Shown here piece after piece: positions 1-6,505 of a stretch of 9,441 bases of DNA. The stretch's first letter is position 1. Every line of letters begins with the position of its first letter. A model generated the notes under the pieces. It was given only the letters and a program-made list of their open reading frames with translations, did not search any database and was not told the origin of the DNA. The stretch is taken from positions 1-9,441 of the forward strand of contig JAFGFQ010000087.1 of the NCBI GenBank assembly GCA_016930995.1, in the 5' to 3' direction. The position numbers and the translations under genes are program-made. Origin of the DNA: Thermoplasmatota archaeon. Its GTDB lineage: Archaea; Thermoplasmatota; E2; DHVEG-1.

Positions 1-930
1 CCTGACGCGGAAAAGTTGATCAGTGTAACGACTGTGGAGGATGCATCGCGGGTTGAGGATGGAAAAAGCCAATATACAGAGATCTTACGGGAGAACGGCA
101 CGATCATCGATGATACGATTTTCATGCATCTTGGTGAGAAATTCATGATGATCCCCAATGCAGGGATGAACCAGATCGTCACCACGTGGTTGACCCAGCA
201 GGTCAAGAAGCATCATTTTAAGGTTAAGGTCGAGGACGTCTCCCATGAGTACGTCATCCTTGCGATCCAAGGCCCAAGGGCGAAAGACACGCTGCAGAAG
301 ATCACGGACACAGATCTCAGTACCGTGAAATTCTTCAGTTGCCAGCCTGTCAAAGTTGCAGGGGTGGACTGTATTCTCTCCCATACCGGGTACACCGGGG
401 AGCTAGGATTTGAGCTGCAGATCACCCCGACGAAGAAGGCGGCAGGCGTGTTCGATACGATCCTTACGGCAGGAAAGGAGTTTGGGATCCAACCCATCGG
501 TCTTGGCGCGCGTGATACGCTGCGATTGGAAAAAGCATTCATGCTGGCGGGCAACGAGTTCGAAGGCGGACGAACACCTCTGGAAGCAACATTGGGCTGG
601 ACGATCTTCTGGGACCATGAGTTCATCGGCAAAGACGCGTTGCTGAAACAAAAAGAGCAGGGCACGTTCCAGCGGATGACCTGCCTGGAGTGCGTCGAGA
701 AGGGCATCCCCCGTCATAAATGCGAGATCCAAAAGGATGGCCGTACTGTAGGTACTGTGACGAGTGGGACGCTGTCACCATGTCTGAACATGGGAATAGC
801 CATGGGGTACGTCGCACCTGATAAACGGGAGGTTGGCACCATCCTTGATATCCTGGTAAGAGACAAACCCGTCAAAGCAAAGGTCGTCAAACCACCCTTT
901 GTACCGAAGGATTGGGTACTTACGCACTAA
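1..930 (+). CDS. gcvT: Glycine cleavage system T-protein (aminomethyltransferase), 5' end missing
   Basis: T-protein takes the aminomethyl group held on lipoyl-GcvH, releases ammonia and passes the one-carbon unit to tetrahydrofolate (or the archaeal pterin equivalent) in the cytoplasm. The frame is open from base 1; the 305 codons in the window (plus stop) correspond to all but roughly the first 60 residues of a normal protein of about 365 residues. Visible family motifs are GTIIDD (the Asp pair at 109-114 aligns with the catalytic Asp of E. coli and human T-protein), HTGYTGELGFE around 382-414, GLGARDTLRLEK near 500-534, TPLEATLGW near 577-600, FIGKDAL, and the typical ending PFVPKDW. A TTG at 16 is only an internal codon, not the start. 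The coding sequence appears intact and is GC-richer than the right half of the window. The product call is firm. Confidence 0.95.
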   Translation, partial: PDAEKLISVTTVEDASRVEDGKSQYTEILRENGTIIDDTIFMHLGEKFMMIPNAGMNQIVTTWLTQQVKKHHFKVKVEDVSHEYVILAIQGPRAKDTLQKITDTDLSTVKFFSCQPVKVAGVDCILSHTGYTGELGFELQITPTKKAAGVFDTILTAGKEFGIQPIGLGARDTLRLEKAFMLAGNEFEGGRTPLEATLGWTIFWDHEFIGKDALLKQKEQGTFQRMTCLECVEKGIPRHKCEIQKDGRTVGTVTSGTLSPCLNMGIAMGYVAPDKREVGTILDILVRDKPVKAKVVKPPFVPKDWVLTH

Positions 931-974
931 AAACTCTGTTCTACTCATAAAACTCATTTACGATTCCTTCATGC

Positions 975-994
975 TTTTTTTCAAACGTATTTTT
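975..994 (+). terminator. T-tract terminator after gcvT
   Basis: A run of seven T (975-981) and a second run of five T (990-994) lie 45-64 bases after the gcvT stop, in a non-coding gap. Oligo-T without a strong hairpin is the usual form of archaeal intrinsic terminators. It implies that gcvH is transcribed separately. Confidence 0.45.
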
Positions 995-1031
995 CTTGGG
1001 TGTATTTGCTTCTTTTGTGCAAGAGAAAAGA

Positions 1032-1038
1032 TTTAAAA
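1032..1038 (+). promoter_or_regulatory. TATA-like box of gcvH
   Basis: TTTAAAA is centred near 1035 after a purine-rich stretch (AAGAGAAAAGA). Transcription would start near 1061, only about 7 bases before the gcvH ATG at 1068, and no Shine-Dalgarno sequence precedes that ATG. This fits a near-leaderless archaeal transcript. Confidence 0.45.
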
Positions 1039-1067
1039 CAACCAGGAATTACCCCTCCTTGATACCT

Positions 1068-1445
1068 ATGACAGATGAGATCCGAGATGGTCTAAAATAC
1101 ACCAAGACGCACGAATGGGTGAAGCTTTCAGGAACCAAAGCAAAAATCGGGATCACCGATCATGCACAGCACGAGCTGACCGATATCGTCTTTGTTGAGC
1201 TCCCAAGTGTTGGAAAGGAAATCAAGAAAGGAGAAGAACTCTGCGTCGTAGAATCAGTCAAATCTGTTTCCGAGGTATACGCACCGATCAGCGGCAAAAT
1301 TACTTCAGTAAACACCAAACTCGATGATTCTCCCGAGGTCATCAACAGCAGCCCCTATGATGACGGCTGGCTGGTCGAAGTTGAAGTAAAAGATAAAGCG
1401 GAAGTCAACACGCTCCTGGATGCGACAGACTATAAAAAAATGTAG
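1068..1445 (+). CDS. gcvH: Glycine cleavage system H-protein (lipoyl carrier)
   Basis: GcvH is the mobile carrier of the glycine cleavage complex. Its lipoyl arm takes the aminomethyl group from the P-protein, presents it to GcvT, and is re-oxidised by the L-protein. From the ATG at 1068 the product is 125 residues, the normal family length, and begins just before the conserved KYTKTHEWV. The frame is also open back to 996, but those 24 extra residues do not resemble H-protein and span the promoter. The lipoylation motif ESVKSVSEVYAPISG is intact, with the modified lysine at residue 65; further family segments are GITDHAQHELTDIVFVELP and NSSPYDDGWLVEV. It follows gcvT in the same direction after 137 bases. 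No gcvP follows; the next genes converge from the opposite strand with only 20 bases between stops. Confidence 0.95.
   Translation: MTDEIRDGLKYTKTHEWVKLSGTKAKIGITDHAQHELTDIVFVELPSVGKEIKKGEELCVVESVKSVSEVYAPISGKITSVNTKLDDSPEVINSSPYDDGWLVEVEVKDKAEVNTLLDATDYKKM
1434..1440 (-). terminator. T-tract terminator for the minus-strand cassette
   Basis: Seven consecutive A on the + strand read as seven T on the - strand, 26 bases after the stop of the 50-residue gene. The run lies inside the last codons of gcvH, so the two converging transcription units would overlap slightly. Confidence 0.3.
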
Positions 1446-1465
1446 CATGGAATAATCACTGATCG

Positions 1466-1618
1466 CTATTCAAGTAAGTCTTTCTGTTGTGTGCTCCAGG
1501 TTTTATTGGAAGATTTTTTCATCCATTCAACATAATCCTGGATGAATTTGAGTCGTTCTTTGAAGTTTTCTTCCTTTAGTTTTTCAAGTTCCTTTAGATC
1601 GATCCGTGGTGTTTTCAT
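1466..1618 (-). CDS. 50-residue charged protein coupled to a nucleotidyltransferase (candidate toxin-antitoxin partner)
   Basis: This is an ATG-to-TAG frame of 50 codons. The product starts MKTPRIDLKELEKLKEEN and continues with KERLKFIQDYVEWMKK and WSTQQKDLL. It is rich in Lys and Glu, predicted helical, with no signal peptide or membrane segment. Its ATG overlaps the TGA of the upstream nucleotidyltransferase gene as ATGA (1615-1618), and there is no clear Shine-Dalgarno sequence, so translation probably depends on re-initiation after the upstream gene. Regular codon usage, strong predicted helicity and the exact coupling argue for a real gene. A role as partner (antitoxin or accessory subunit) of the nucleotidyltransferase is inference from the tight pairing; I cannot name the family. 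Confidence 0.72.
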   Translation of the reverse strand: MKTPRIDLKELEKLKEENFKERLKFIQDYVEWMKKSSNKTWSTQQKDLLE

Positions 1619-2232
1619 TGTAGGTACCTTTGAAAGAGGCGTTGTGTTTTAAGTTTTCGGTTGAAATCCCTTAGGAGAAGCATATCGAGGTGTTCTTGAA
1701 AAATACCATAGAGAAATTTAGCATCTTCAATATCTTTCTCGCTACCCAGATGAAGCTTAAACGGAATCTGAAGTTCTAATGGTGAGATGTAAAAATAATG
1801 ATGGTTAAGGCTGACATATACCCGTTCCTGTATCGTCCAATTGTCGAGCTCTGTTTTTGGGGATTTAAACTTTATGTTTGGTATGAATGTGTCTTTCTTC
1901 GCAAAACGTAAGCAAATACCATGGAAGAGATACTGTTCATAGGCGTCGTTGATGTGTTTTGTATTAATGCAATAAAAATCATTGGAAATAATGGTATTCC
2001 AAACCGTTATGAAGATTTTGAAATCTAGCTTTTCAACAAGAATGTCAACATCCTCAGAAGTCCTACTTCGTCCAAAAAGAATGGCGACATATCCAGAGAC
2101 AATCGCATAGGTGATCTGGAGGGTATTCAGCAAGGAAGTAAATTCCTTCACAAACGTATCAAGCTTATTTTGTTCTTTTTTGAAGTCAATTTTTTTCCAG
2201 TCACGTGAATGTTCATCTTCTGTACTAAACAA
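1615..2232 (-). CDS. Nucleotidyltransferase-fold protein (MNT / DUF6036-like)
   Basis: The product has 205 residues. The nucleotidyltransferase core is seen as YAIVSGYVAILFGRSRTSED at residues 42-61, running on into VDIL. It gives a Ser-Gly turn followed by the metal-binding pattern D61-x-D63, as in MNT-type proteins that transfer nucleotide groups or act as toxins or antitoxins. The C-terminal part has LGSEKDIEDAKFLYGIF (162-178), a helix typical of this subgroup. The frame can only begin downstream of a TAA four codons before the TTG at 2232, and no in-frame ATG lies ahead of the core. I therefore take the TTG, preceded by a weak AAGAAG; a GTG at codon 28 is a shorter alternative. The gene is AT-richer than gcvT and gcvH, overlaps the following 50-residue gene by 4 bases, and faces gcvH. 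Substrate and exact role are unknown. Confidence 0.8.
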   Translation of the reverse strand: MFSTEDEHSRDWKKIDFKKEQNKLDTFVKEFTSLLNTLQITYAIVSGYVAILFGRSRTSEDVDILVEKLDFKIFITVWNTIISNDFYCINTKHINDAYEQYLFHGICLRFAKKDTFIPNIKFKSPKTELDNWTIQERVYVSLNHHYFYISPLELQIPFKLHLGSEKDIEDAKFLYGIFQEHLDMLLLRDFNRKLKTQRLFQRYLQ

Positions 2233-2289
2233 TAACTTCTTTTAAAACATTTTGCACAAGCATCAGGAGGAAACCGTTTGAAGGAAATA

Positions 2290-2299
2290 TATTTAAATA
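2290..2299. promoter_or_regulatory. Symmetric TATA element in a divergent promoter region
   Basis: TATTTAAATA is a perfect 10-base palindrome between the diverging nucleotidyltransferase gene and the Roadblock gene. Toward the + strand it would set transcription start near 2320, just ahead of the GGTGAT Shine-Dalgarno at 2327-2332. Toward the - strand it would start transcription near 2269, about 37 bases before the TTG start. The purine-rich GAAGGAAA before it on the + strand would suit a BRE on that side. Confidence 0.5.
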
Positions 2300-2338
2300 C
2301 GTTGAACATTGGTAAAGAAGAGAAGTGGTGATGCAGGG

Positions 2339-2764
2339 ATGAGGGATGACCCGATAGAACAGGTACTTGATGATTTAATGAGATTAGACGATATCCTTGC
2401 CTGCATGGTCGCTCGGCGTAACATGATTAGCGTCATGCCGTCCCGTGAAGGATTCAAACCTGAGGTCAACGAGATCTGGGACGTCATCAAACGGGCAATG
2501 GATGATGTCTTCGCGGTCATCGGACAGTATTCCGGTGCCGGATTAAGTGAGATGGAGTTCCGTCTGCAGAACTACGAAGTGTTGTTCTACGTGTTCCCTG
2601 ATACCGAGAATGCCCTTGTTGCGATCGTCCCCGAACTGACAAATAAAGGGTTACTTGAAGTCGAGATGGAGAACGCACGGCGGGAAATTCTCAAAGGCAT
2701 GGAACACCCAACACCGCAACCAAGTACTGAGCAAAACGACGATCAGGTGTGCGTCACCGCATAA
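2339..2764 (+). CDS. Roadblock/LC7 domain protein
   Basis: The product is a 141-residue single-domain cytoplasmic protein. Residues 3-114 show the Roadblock/LC7 order: N-terminal helix (PIEQVLDDLMRLDDI), strand ILACMVARRN, a long middle helix (VNEIWDVIKRAMDDVFAVIG), then the strands MEFRLQNYEVLFYVFP and ALVAIVPE, and the final helix LLEVEMENARREI. The last 20 residues are a low-complexity polar tail. In bacteria and archaea these proteins (MglB-like) bind small Ras-type GTPases or serve as signalling scaffolds. I prefer the ATG at 2339 because GGTGAT lies six bases before it; a TTG at 2309 in the same frame would add ten residues lying at or ahead of the expected transcription start. A FIST protein gene follows 93 bases later in the same direction, which suggests a joint signalling unit. 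No GTPase gene is in the window. Confidence 0.75.
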   Translation: MRDDPIEQVLDDLMRLDDILACMVARRNMISVMPSREGFKPEVNEIWDVIKRAMDDVFAVIGQYSGAGLSEMEFRLQNYEVLFYVFPDTENALVAIVPELTNKGLLEVEMENARREILKGMEHPTPQPSTEQNDDQVCVTA

Positions 2765-2857
2765 AAAGTATACGGAACTACTGAGTAACGATACGATAAG
2801 GATGCACAACCAGTTGATTCAATCACTCTTGAGTACCATCACCTGCAATGGAGTAAA

Positions 2858-4153
2858 ATGAAATCAGAAGTAGAAACAGCCATAGGATTGTCCCGGAAAT
2901 GGGACGCACGAGAAGCAGGAAGGGACGTTGCTGAAACCGCTATTCAGCAGCTCAGTCGACCACCTGATTTTTTTCTGTTATTTTCCACGATTCATTACGA
3001 AAAATATGGGGGATTCCAAGAGTTCCTCAACGGCGTCTGGGACGTCCTCCCCAAAGGCACTCCCCTTGTTGGTGGGACCGTCACCGGCTTTATGAACAAC
3101 TACGGATGCTTCTCAAGAGGAGCAAGCGCTCTTGCGGTCTGCAATCCAGACATGGACGTCGCAATAGGCCTTGGGAAAAACACAAAACGGAACCCGAAAA
3201 AAGCAGCTAGACAAAGCGCTGAGATGATCCAGGGTGGCCTGAAAGAATCAGTGTTCAAAAATAAGTTTTTACTGAATTTTATTTCAGCGGCGGTGATGCC
3301 TAGTATCCCTGGTGTTGGGCAAAAAAAGTACATCCGCTCCGGTTTTGTCAGCAAATTTGCCCTCCAAGCATTAGGTCTTTCGCAAACTCTGATGCAGAAA
3401 GGCCTTGGGAGGGAAGATGAGATTTTTGAGGAAACCGTACAACAGTTACCGCAGTACCAGATGATCCTGGGGACATCCATGGATGACTACAAAGGAATGA
3501 GGAACTATCAATTTTTTAAAGAAACAGTCATGACAAACGCTGTTGTGGATCTTGGTATCGCCACCGATCTTGACCTTGATGTGTATACAACCCATGGGAT
3601 GAAAAAGACTGATCTTCATTTCACGATTACGAAACTTGGAGCAGGTAACCATGCGATTTGCAAGATTAATGATAAGCCTGCTGTACCCGAGTTATTACGA
3701 TTGTTACAATGGCCTGAAGGGTTTCTTTCTGAAGAATCGATGATTCATACGATTTTATATTATCCGATCTCTCTCAGAAGACGAGGAAGAGAAGTACCCG
3801 TGGTTATGCCGGTTATTCTAAAGGATTCCATTGTTGTTCCCTGTATCATCGATGACGGGGAAGTATCGATTCTGACCGTCAGCGGGAAGGATTTAATAAA
3901 CGCGGTAAAAGAAAATTTACAGCATTTTGATAAGATACAACCAGAGTTTGGTTTATTTTCGACGTGTATGACCATTTTACAGACCCTTGGTCATCGAACC
4001 AACATCATCCAGGAAGAACTCCATAAGTATTTTAAGGAGAAATCATTTTTATTGTTCTATAACGCTGGAGAAGGCACCTATTCACCGACAAAAGACATCA
4101 CCTATGCGAATATGTCGTTTAACACCGCAATTTTTGGTCATCAGAGACACTGA
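2858..4153 (+). CDS. FIST domain protein (FIST_N + FIST_C), putative signal sensor
   Basis: The product is 431 residues, without signal peptide or membrane segment. FIST_N covers about residues 34-245: PDFFLLFSTIHYEKYGG, then GTPLVGGTVTGFM, GASALAVCNPDMDVAIGLG, and VVDLGIATDLDL. FIST_C covers about 265-425: the FSTC motif (Cys370) and the GEGTYSP...NMSFNTAIF ending correspond to the conserved Cys and the G-E turn of that domain. FIST proteins are intracellular input modules thought to bind small ligands such as amino acids. Residues 105-200, between the two FIST_N halves, carry an insertion rich in Lys and Arg. The ATG at 2858 has GGAG four bases before it. The adjacent Roadblock gene upstream makes an input-plus-scaffold pairing likely. 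The ligand is unknown. Confidence 0.85.
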   Translation: MKSEVETAIGLSRKWDAREAGRDVAETAIQQLSRPPDFFLLFSTIHYEKYGGFQEFLNGVWDVLPKGTPLVGGTVTGFMNNYGCFSRGASALAVCNPDMDVAIGLGKNTKRNPKKAARQSAEMIQGGLKESVFKNKFLLNFISAAVMPSIPGVGQKKYIRSGFVSKFALQALGLSQTLMQKGLGREDEIFEETVQQLPQYQMILGTSMDDYKGMRNYQFFKETVMTNAVVDLGIATDLDLDVYTTHGMKKTDLHFTITKLGAGNHAICKINDKPAVPELLRLLQWPEGFLSEESMIHTILYYPISLRRRGREVPVVMPVILKDSIVVPCIIDDGEVSILTVSGKDLINAVKENLQHFDKIQPEFGLFSTCMTILQTLGHRTNIIQEELHKYFKEKSFLLFYNAGEGTYSPTKDITYANMSFNTAIFGHQRH

Positions 4154-4160
4154 TATAGTA

Positions 4161-4166
4161 TTTTTT
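4161..4166 (+). terminator. T-tract terminator after the FIST gene
   Basis: Six T follow the FIST stop by seven bases, in the 41-base gap before the converging reductase gene. No hairpin is evident. Confidence 0.35.
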
Positions 4167-4194
4167 AAGTAAGAGACGAGGGGAGCAAAGCGAA

Positions 4195-5148
4195 TTATTT
4201 ACATGTAATGGCCTGACCAAAGTTCGTCAGTTCATTGAGCAGAAAACCATATTTCTTTGCCCATTCCTCTGTTTTTCTTAAATAGGGTAAATCAATAGAA
4301 CCAACATGATGTTCTCTGTCATCTTCCAAAGCTTGCATGATGACTTCAACGATACAAGCAAAATTTTTTCCAGATGGGATACGCATGGTCGGTAATCGAA
4401 CCGGGAAGTCAACAAACCCTCCGTCTACACGGTGAATATCCGGTCGTTGATGACAGACATTTAAAGAAAGGTTTGGGGGTTGGGAAACATCAACAACAAT
4501 GGCATTCTTTTTCAAATGATGAGGGATCAGAAGAGACGTCGGATGGCTTGTTGCAGTGACAATCACGTCTGCGTCTTTTGTTTTCAGATCAACAGTTGTT
4601 TCAAAACTTCCTTTGAACGTCTGCGATAGTTCCTTTAATTTTTTCATTCTCCGTCCAATAAGAATCGAATGATGAAATTTAGGAACAAGTAGTTTTGAGA
4701 CTGCTTCGCCAATAATCCCATAGGCTCCCACAATTGCCAGGGTTTGATCGGAGGGGTCCTTGTTAAAACACTGTAAGGACTTTCCTACAGACTCGCATGT
4801 GACCGCTGCGGTATAGCTATCCCCATGATTGACATACCCGGTATATTCTCTTTGCTTCGTCATCCAAACACCACCCTCGGTAACAGAGGTAGTAAGTGCG
4901 CCAAGCTGGATAAGATTAACACCTAGTTCATTTTGAACATATACGGCAGCATCAAGAATAGATTTCCTGATACGTTCTCTGGGTTGTTCCATTACTTGTC
5001 GTGCAGTAAAAAGCAGTGCTGTAAGATACCCTTTGGTCCCGTTTATATTCAGTTCAGGAAAGACAACCAACTGATTATGAATCCACGATTTTGGGCAGTC
5101 CTCTACATCTTTTTCATCAATAAGATGACCAATAGTAGCAAACTTCAT
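4195..5148 (-). CDS. Acyl-ACP reductase-like oxidoreductase (AAR family, Rossmann fold)
   Basis: The product is 317 residues; cyanobacterial long-chain acyl-ACP reductase is about 341. The similarity runs along the whole chain: start KFATIGHLI (cyanobacterial FGLIGHL), LGALTTSVTE at 82-91 (GGFTSIIFE), DSYTAAVTCESVGKSL (HTAYVICRQVEAAAKTL), the nucleotide-binding loop IVGAYGIIGEAV at 139-150 (VVGATGDIGSAV), VDGGFV at 241-246 (NGGVV), NFACIVEVIMQALE at 262-275 (MFACFAEAM...EFE), and a closing GFLLNEL. Cys265 sits where the cyanobacterial enzyme has the Cys that forms the acyl thioester, so reduction of an activated acyl group to an aldehyde with NADPH is plausible. Archaea are not expected to have ACP-bound fatty acids, so the substrate is open. 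ATG start; GAGG lies 6-9 bases before it. It follows paralogue A by 109 bases on the same strand and could be co-transcribed or use its own TATA box. Confidence 0.8.
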   Translation of the reverse strand: MKFATIGHLIDEKDVEDCPKSWIHNQLVVFPELNINGTKGYLTALLFTARQVMEQPRERIRKSILDAAVYVQNELGVNLIQLGALTTSVTEGGVWMTKQREYTGYVNHGDSYTAAVTCESVGKSLQCFNKDPSDQTLAIVGAYGIIGEAVSKLLVPKFHHSILIGRRMKKLKELSQTFKGSFETTVDLKTKDADVIVTATSHPTSLLIPHHLKKNAIVVDVSQPPNLSLNVCHQRPDIHRVDGGFVDFPVRLPTMRIPSGKNFACIVEVIMQALEDDREHHVGSIDLPYLRKTEEWAKKYGFLLNELTNFGQAITCK

Positions 5149-5166
5149 ACTCGCCTCAGAGTCCTC

Positions 5167-5172
5167 TTTATA
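5167..5172 (-). promoter_or_regulatory. Possible TATA box of the reductase gene
   Basis: TATAAA, preceded by GGAAGG, is centred about 21 bases before the ATG at 5148. That is slightly close for a leaderless start. It lies in the 109-base gap after paralogue A, which otherwise holds only purine-rich sequence. Confidence 0.25.
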
Positions 5173-5257
5173 CCTTCCATATCAATGAATAATCTTCCTC
5201 TTCCTATTTCAAAAGAGGAATCTCTCCATCGTTTGATAAAAGTACTCGTAGTCCCTC

Positions 5258-6505
5258 CTACGTCGATTCAGGAGCAGCTTCAAATAGTCGGATGGCAGGG
5301 TACGCTTTCGCTTCTAAAGGATGACCTGGCTGATAGACAACTTTAATATGACTAATATATCTGACAATAGCACTTGATATCAAGGTATCAAGATGCCGAG
5401 ACACAGAGACCAGTGGCCTCATGATTCCCCCAGAAAAAGTGTCTGTGTTTTCACTACCAGAATAACGTAACAACGCATCCCGTTTTTCTGGCAAGCATAG
5501 GTTCTTTTCAACTAAATACTCTAGTAACTCGCCCCATCGTGTCTCAAGATGAAAGTTATTTGAAATAAAAGAACACTCAATTCCTATTTTAGGGATGATA
5601 CCCTCTTCAACCACATCAAAACCAATGACAAATCTATCTGCTCGGTCACTCAGTTCATCAATAAGTGATGATAATCTTCCATTTGTATCTGACCAGCCTA
5701 ATGAAGTCAAATACGGGACGATTTGTTTTGGAAGCAATCGCTTCACATAGAGACGTATCCCGTTTGTAGACCGGGAAAACATGACTCCGATGAATTGTAT
5801 CGATGCATTCGTCGGTAACTGGCGAATACAAGCTGCTAACTGCCGCTCGAGAGAGTGTGATAAACGCTTGCCTTTTAACACCGATACGGTCGTATTTATG
5901 ATAGATAGAAACTGTGACACTTCGTCAGCGTCCCCTCTTCCAGTGGTTTTTTCCGGTCCAAAAAAAACACTTGGGATAAGAGTTACTGGTAATTGGTCAG
6001 GCATATCAAACTCAAACCAGAAACATTGTATTTTATGATACAATAATGACTTAGGATCAATCCATGCTTTAGCAAAATCAGCGATATGTTTCCATTCCTG
6101 CTGCTGAAAATATTGCTTTGGTAAATTCCCATTTTCCATAAGATTAGTAAAAACCTCGCGGTCATCTCCCATGCCTGAAATTGCAAATGCCCAATCTGCA
6201 CGCGATTGTGTATCTGTTAAACGACATTCAAATCCTAAAAAACTTGTCAAATTACCAGGGAAATATTGCGCGGTGCACAGGATTTCTTTCAAGCTATCCT
6301 GGGAAACAAGCTCTGCTAGATAGGGTTCAGCGAAAGAAAGATAATTACTTGCAAGAATGCTTTTTAAAGGTAAATGATGGTACATTCGTGTATGATCTTC
6401 TTGATATAGCTGAAACCGCGGGGATGTCATTTTATTTTCTAGTTCGATTTCCCGTGCCGCACTGGCATTTTCAAATGATGTTGAGTGGTTAAAGTACCTA
6501 TTCAC
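5258..6505 (-). CDS. Uncharacterised protein A, tandem paralogue of the upstream gene
   Basis: The product is 415 residues, with no signal peptide, membrane segment or known domain that I recognise. It is clearly homologous over its length to the next upstream gene. Shared blocks, numbered in this protein, are SFLGFECRL (88-96), a WKHIADF...W..PKSLLY stretch (138-156), FEFD (164-167), GVMFSRSTNGIR (240-251), IVPYLTSLGWSDT (262-274), KIGIECSF..N.FHLET.W (306-324), YLVEKNLCLPEKRDALL..SG (330-350) and ISHIKVVYQPGHPLEAKAY (384-402). The C-terminal half is the better conserved, suggesting a functional core there. The first 40 residues differ most. The start is a GTG at 6505, with GGAGGA nine bases before it and a TATA box centred 27 bases before it. 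I do not recognise a catalytic motif and assign no function. It sits between its paralogue and an acyl-ACP reductase-like gene, so a joint pathway is possible. Confidence 0.85.
   Translation of the reverse strand: MNRYFNHSTSFENASAAREIELENKMTSPRFQLYQEDHTRMYHHLPLKSILASNYLSFAEPYLAELVSQDSLKEILCTAQYFPGNLTSFLGFECRLTDTQSRADWAFAISGMGDDREVFTNLMENGNLPKQYFQQQEWKHIADFAKAWIDPKSLLYHKIQCFWFEFDMPDQLPVTLIPSVFFGPEKTTGRGDADEVSQFLSIINTTVSVLKGKRLSHSLERQLAACIRQLPTNASIQFIGVMFSRSTNGIRLYVKRLLPKQIVPYLTSLGWSDTNGRLSSLIDELSDRADRFVIGFDVVEEGIIPKIGIECSFISNNFHLETRWGELLEYLVEKNLCLPEKRDALLRYSGSENTDTFSGGIMRPLVSVSRHLDTLISSAIVRYISHIKVVYQPGHPLEAKAYPAIRLFEAAPEST

Noticed and set aside
60..230. Possible loss of the catalytic Asp in GcvT, because the segment after PNAG lacks the usual E-K-D
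   Set aside because: The catalytic Asp is in the earlier G-x-I-x-D-D motif, and GTIIDD at 109-114 is intact.
213..732. Long - strand frames within gcvT
   Set aside because: Shadows of a well-supported gene on the other strand.
996..1067. N-terminal extension of GcvH by 24 residues
   Set aside because: The extension has no family similarity and spans the TATA-like box; the ATG at 1068 gives the normal length.
2655..2861. 68-codon + strand frame overlapping the end of the Roadblock gene
   Set aside because: Most of it lies in another frame of the Roadblock gene and has no recognisable features; only its last 19 codons are mentioned as a finding.
4933..5346. 137-codon + strand frame
   Set aside because: It runs antisense through the reductase gene start, the gap and the end of A; composition is that of a shadow frame.
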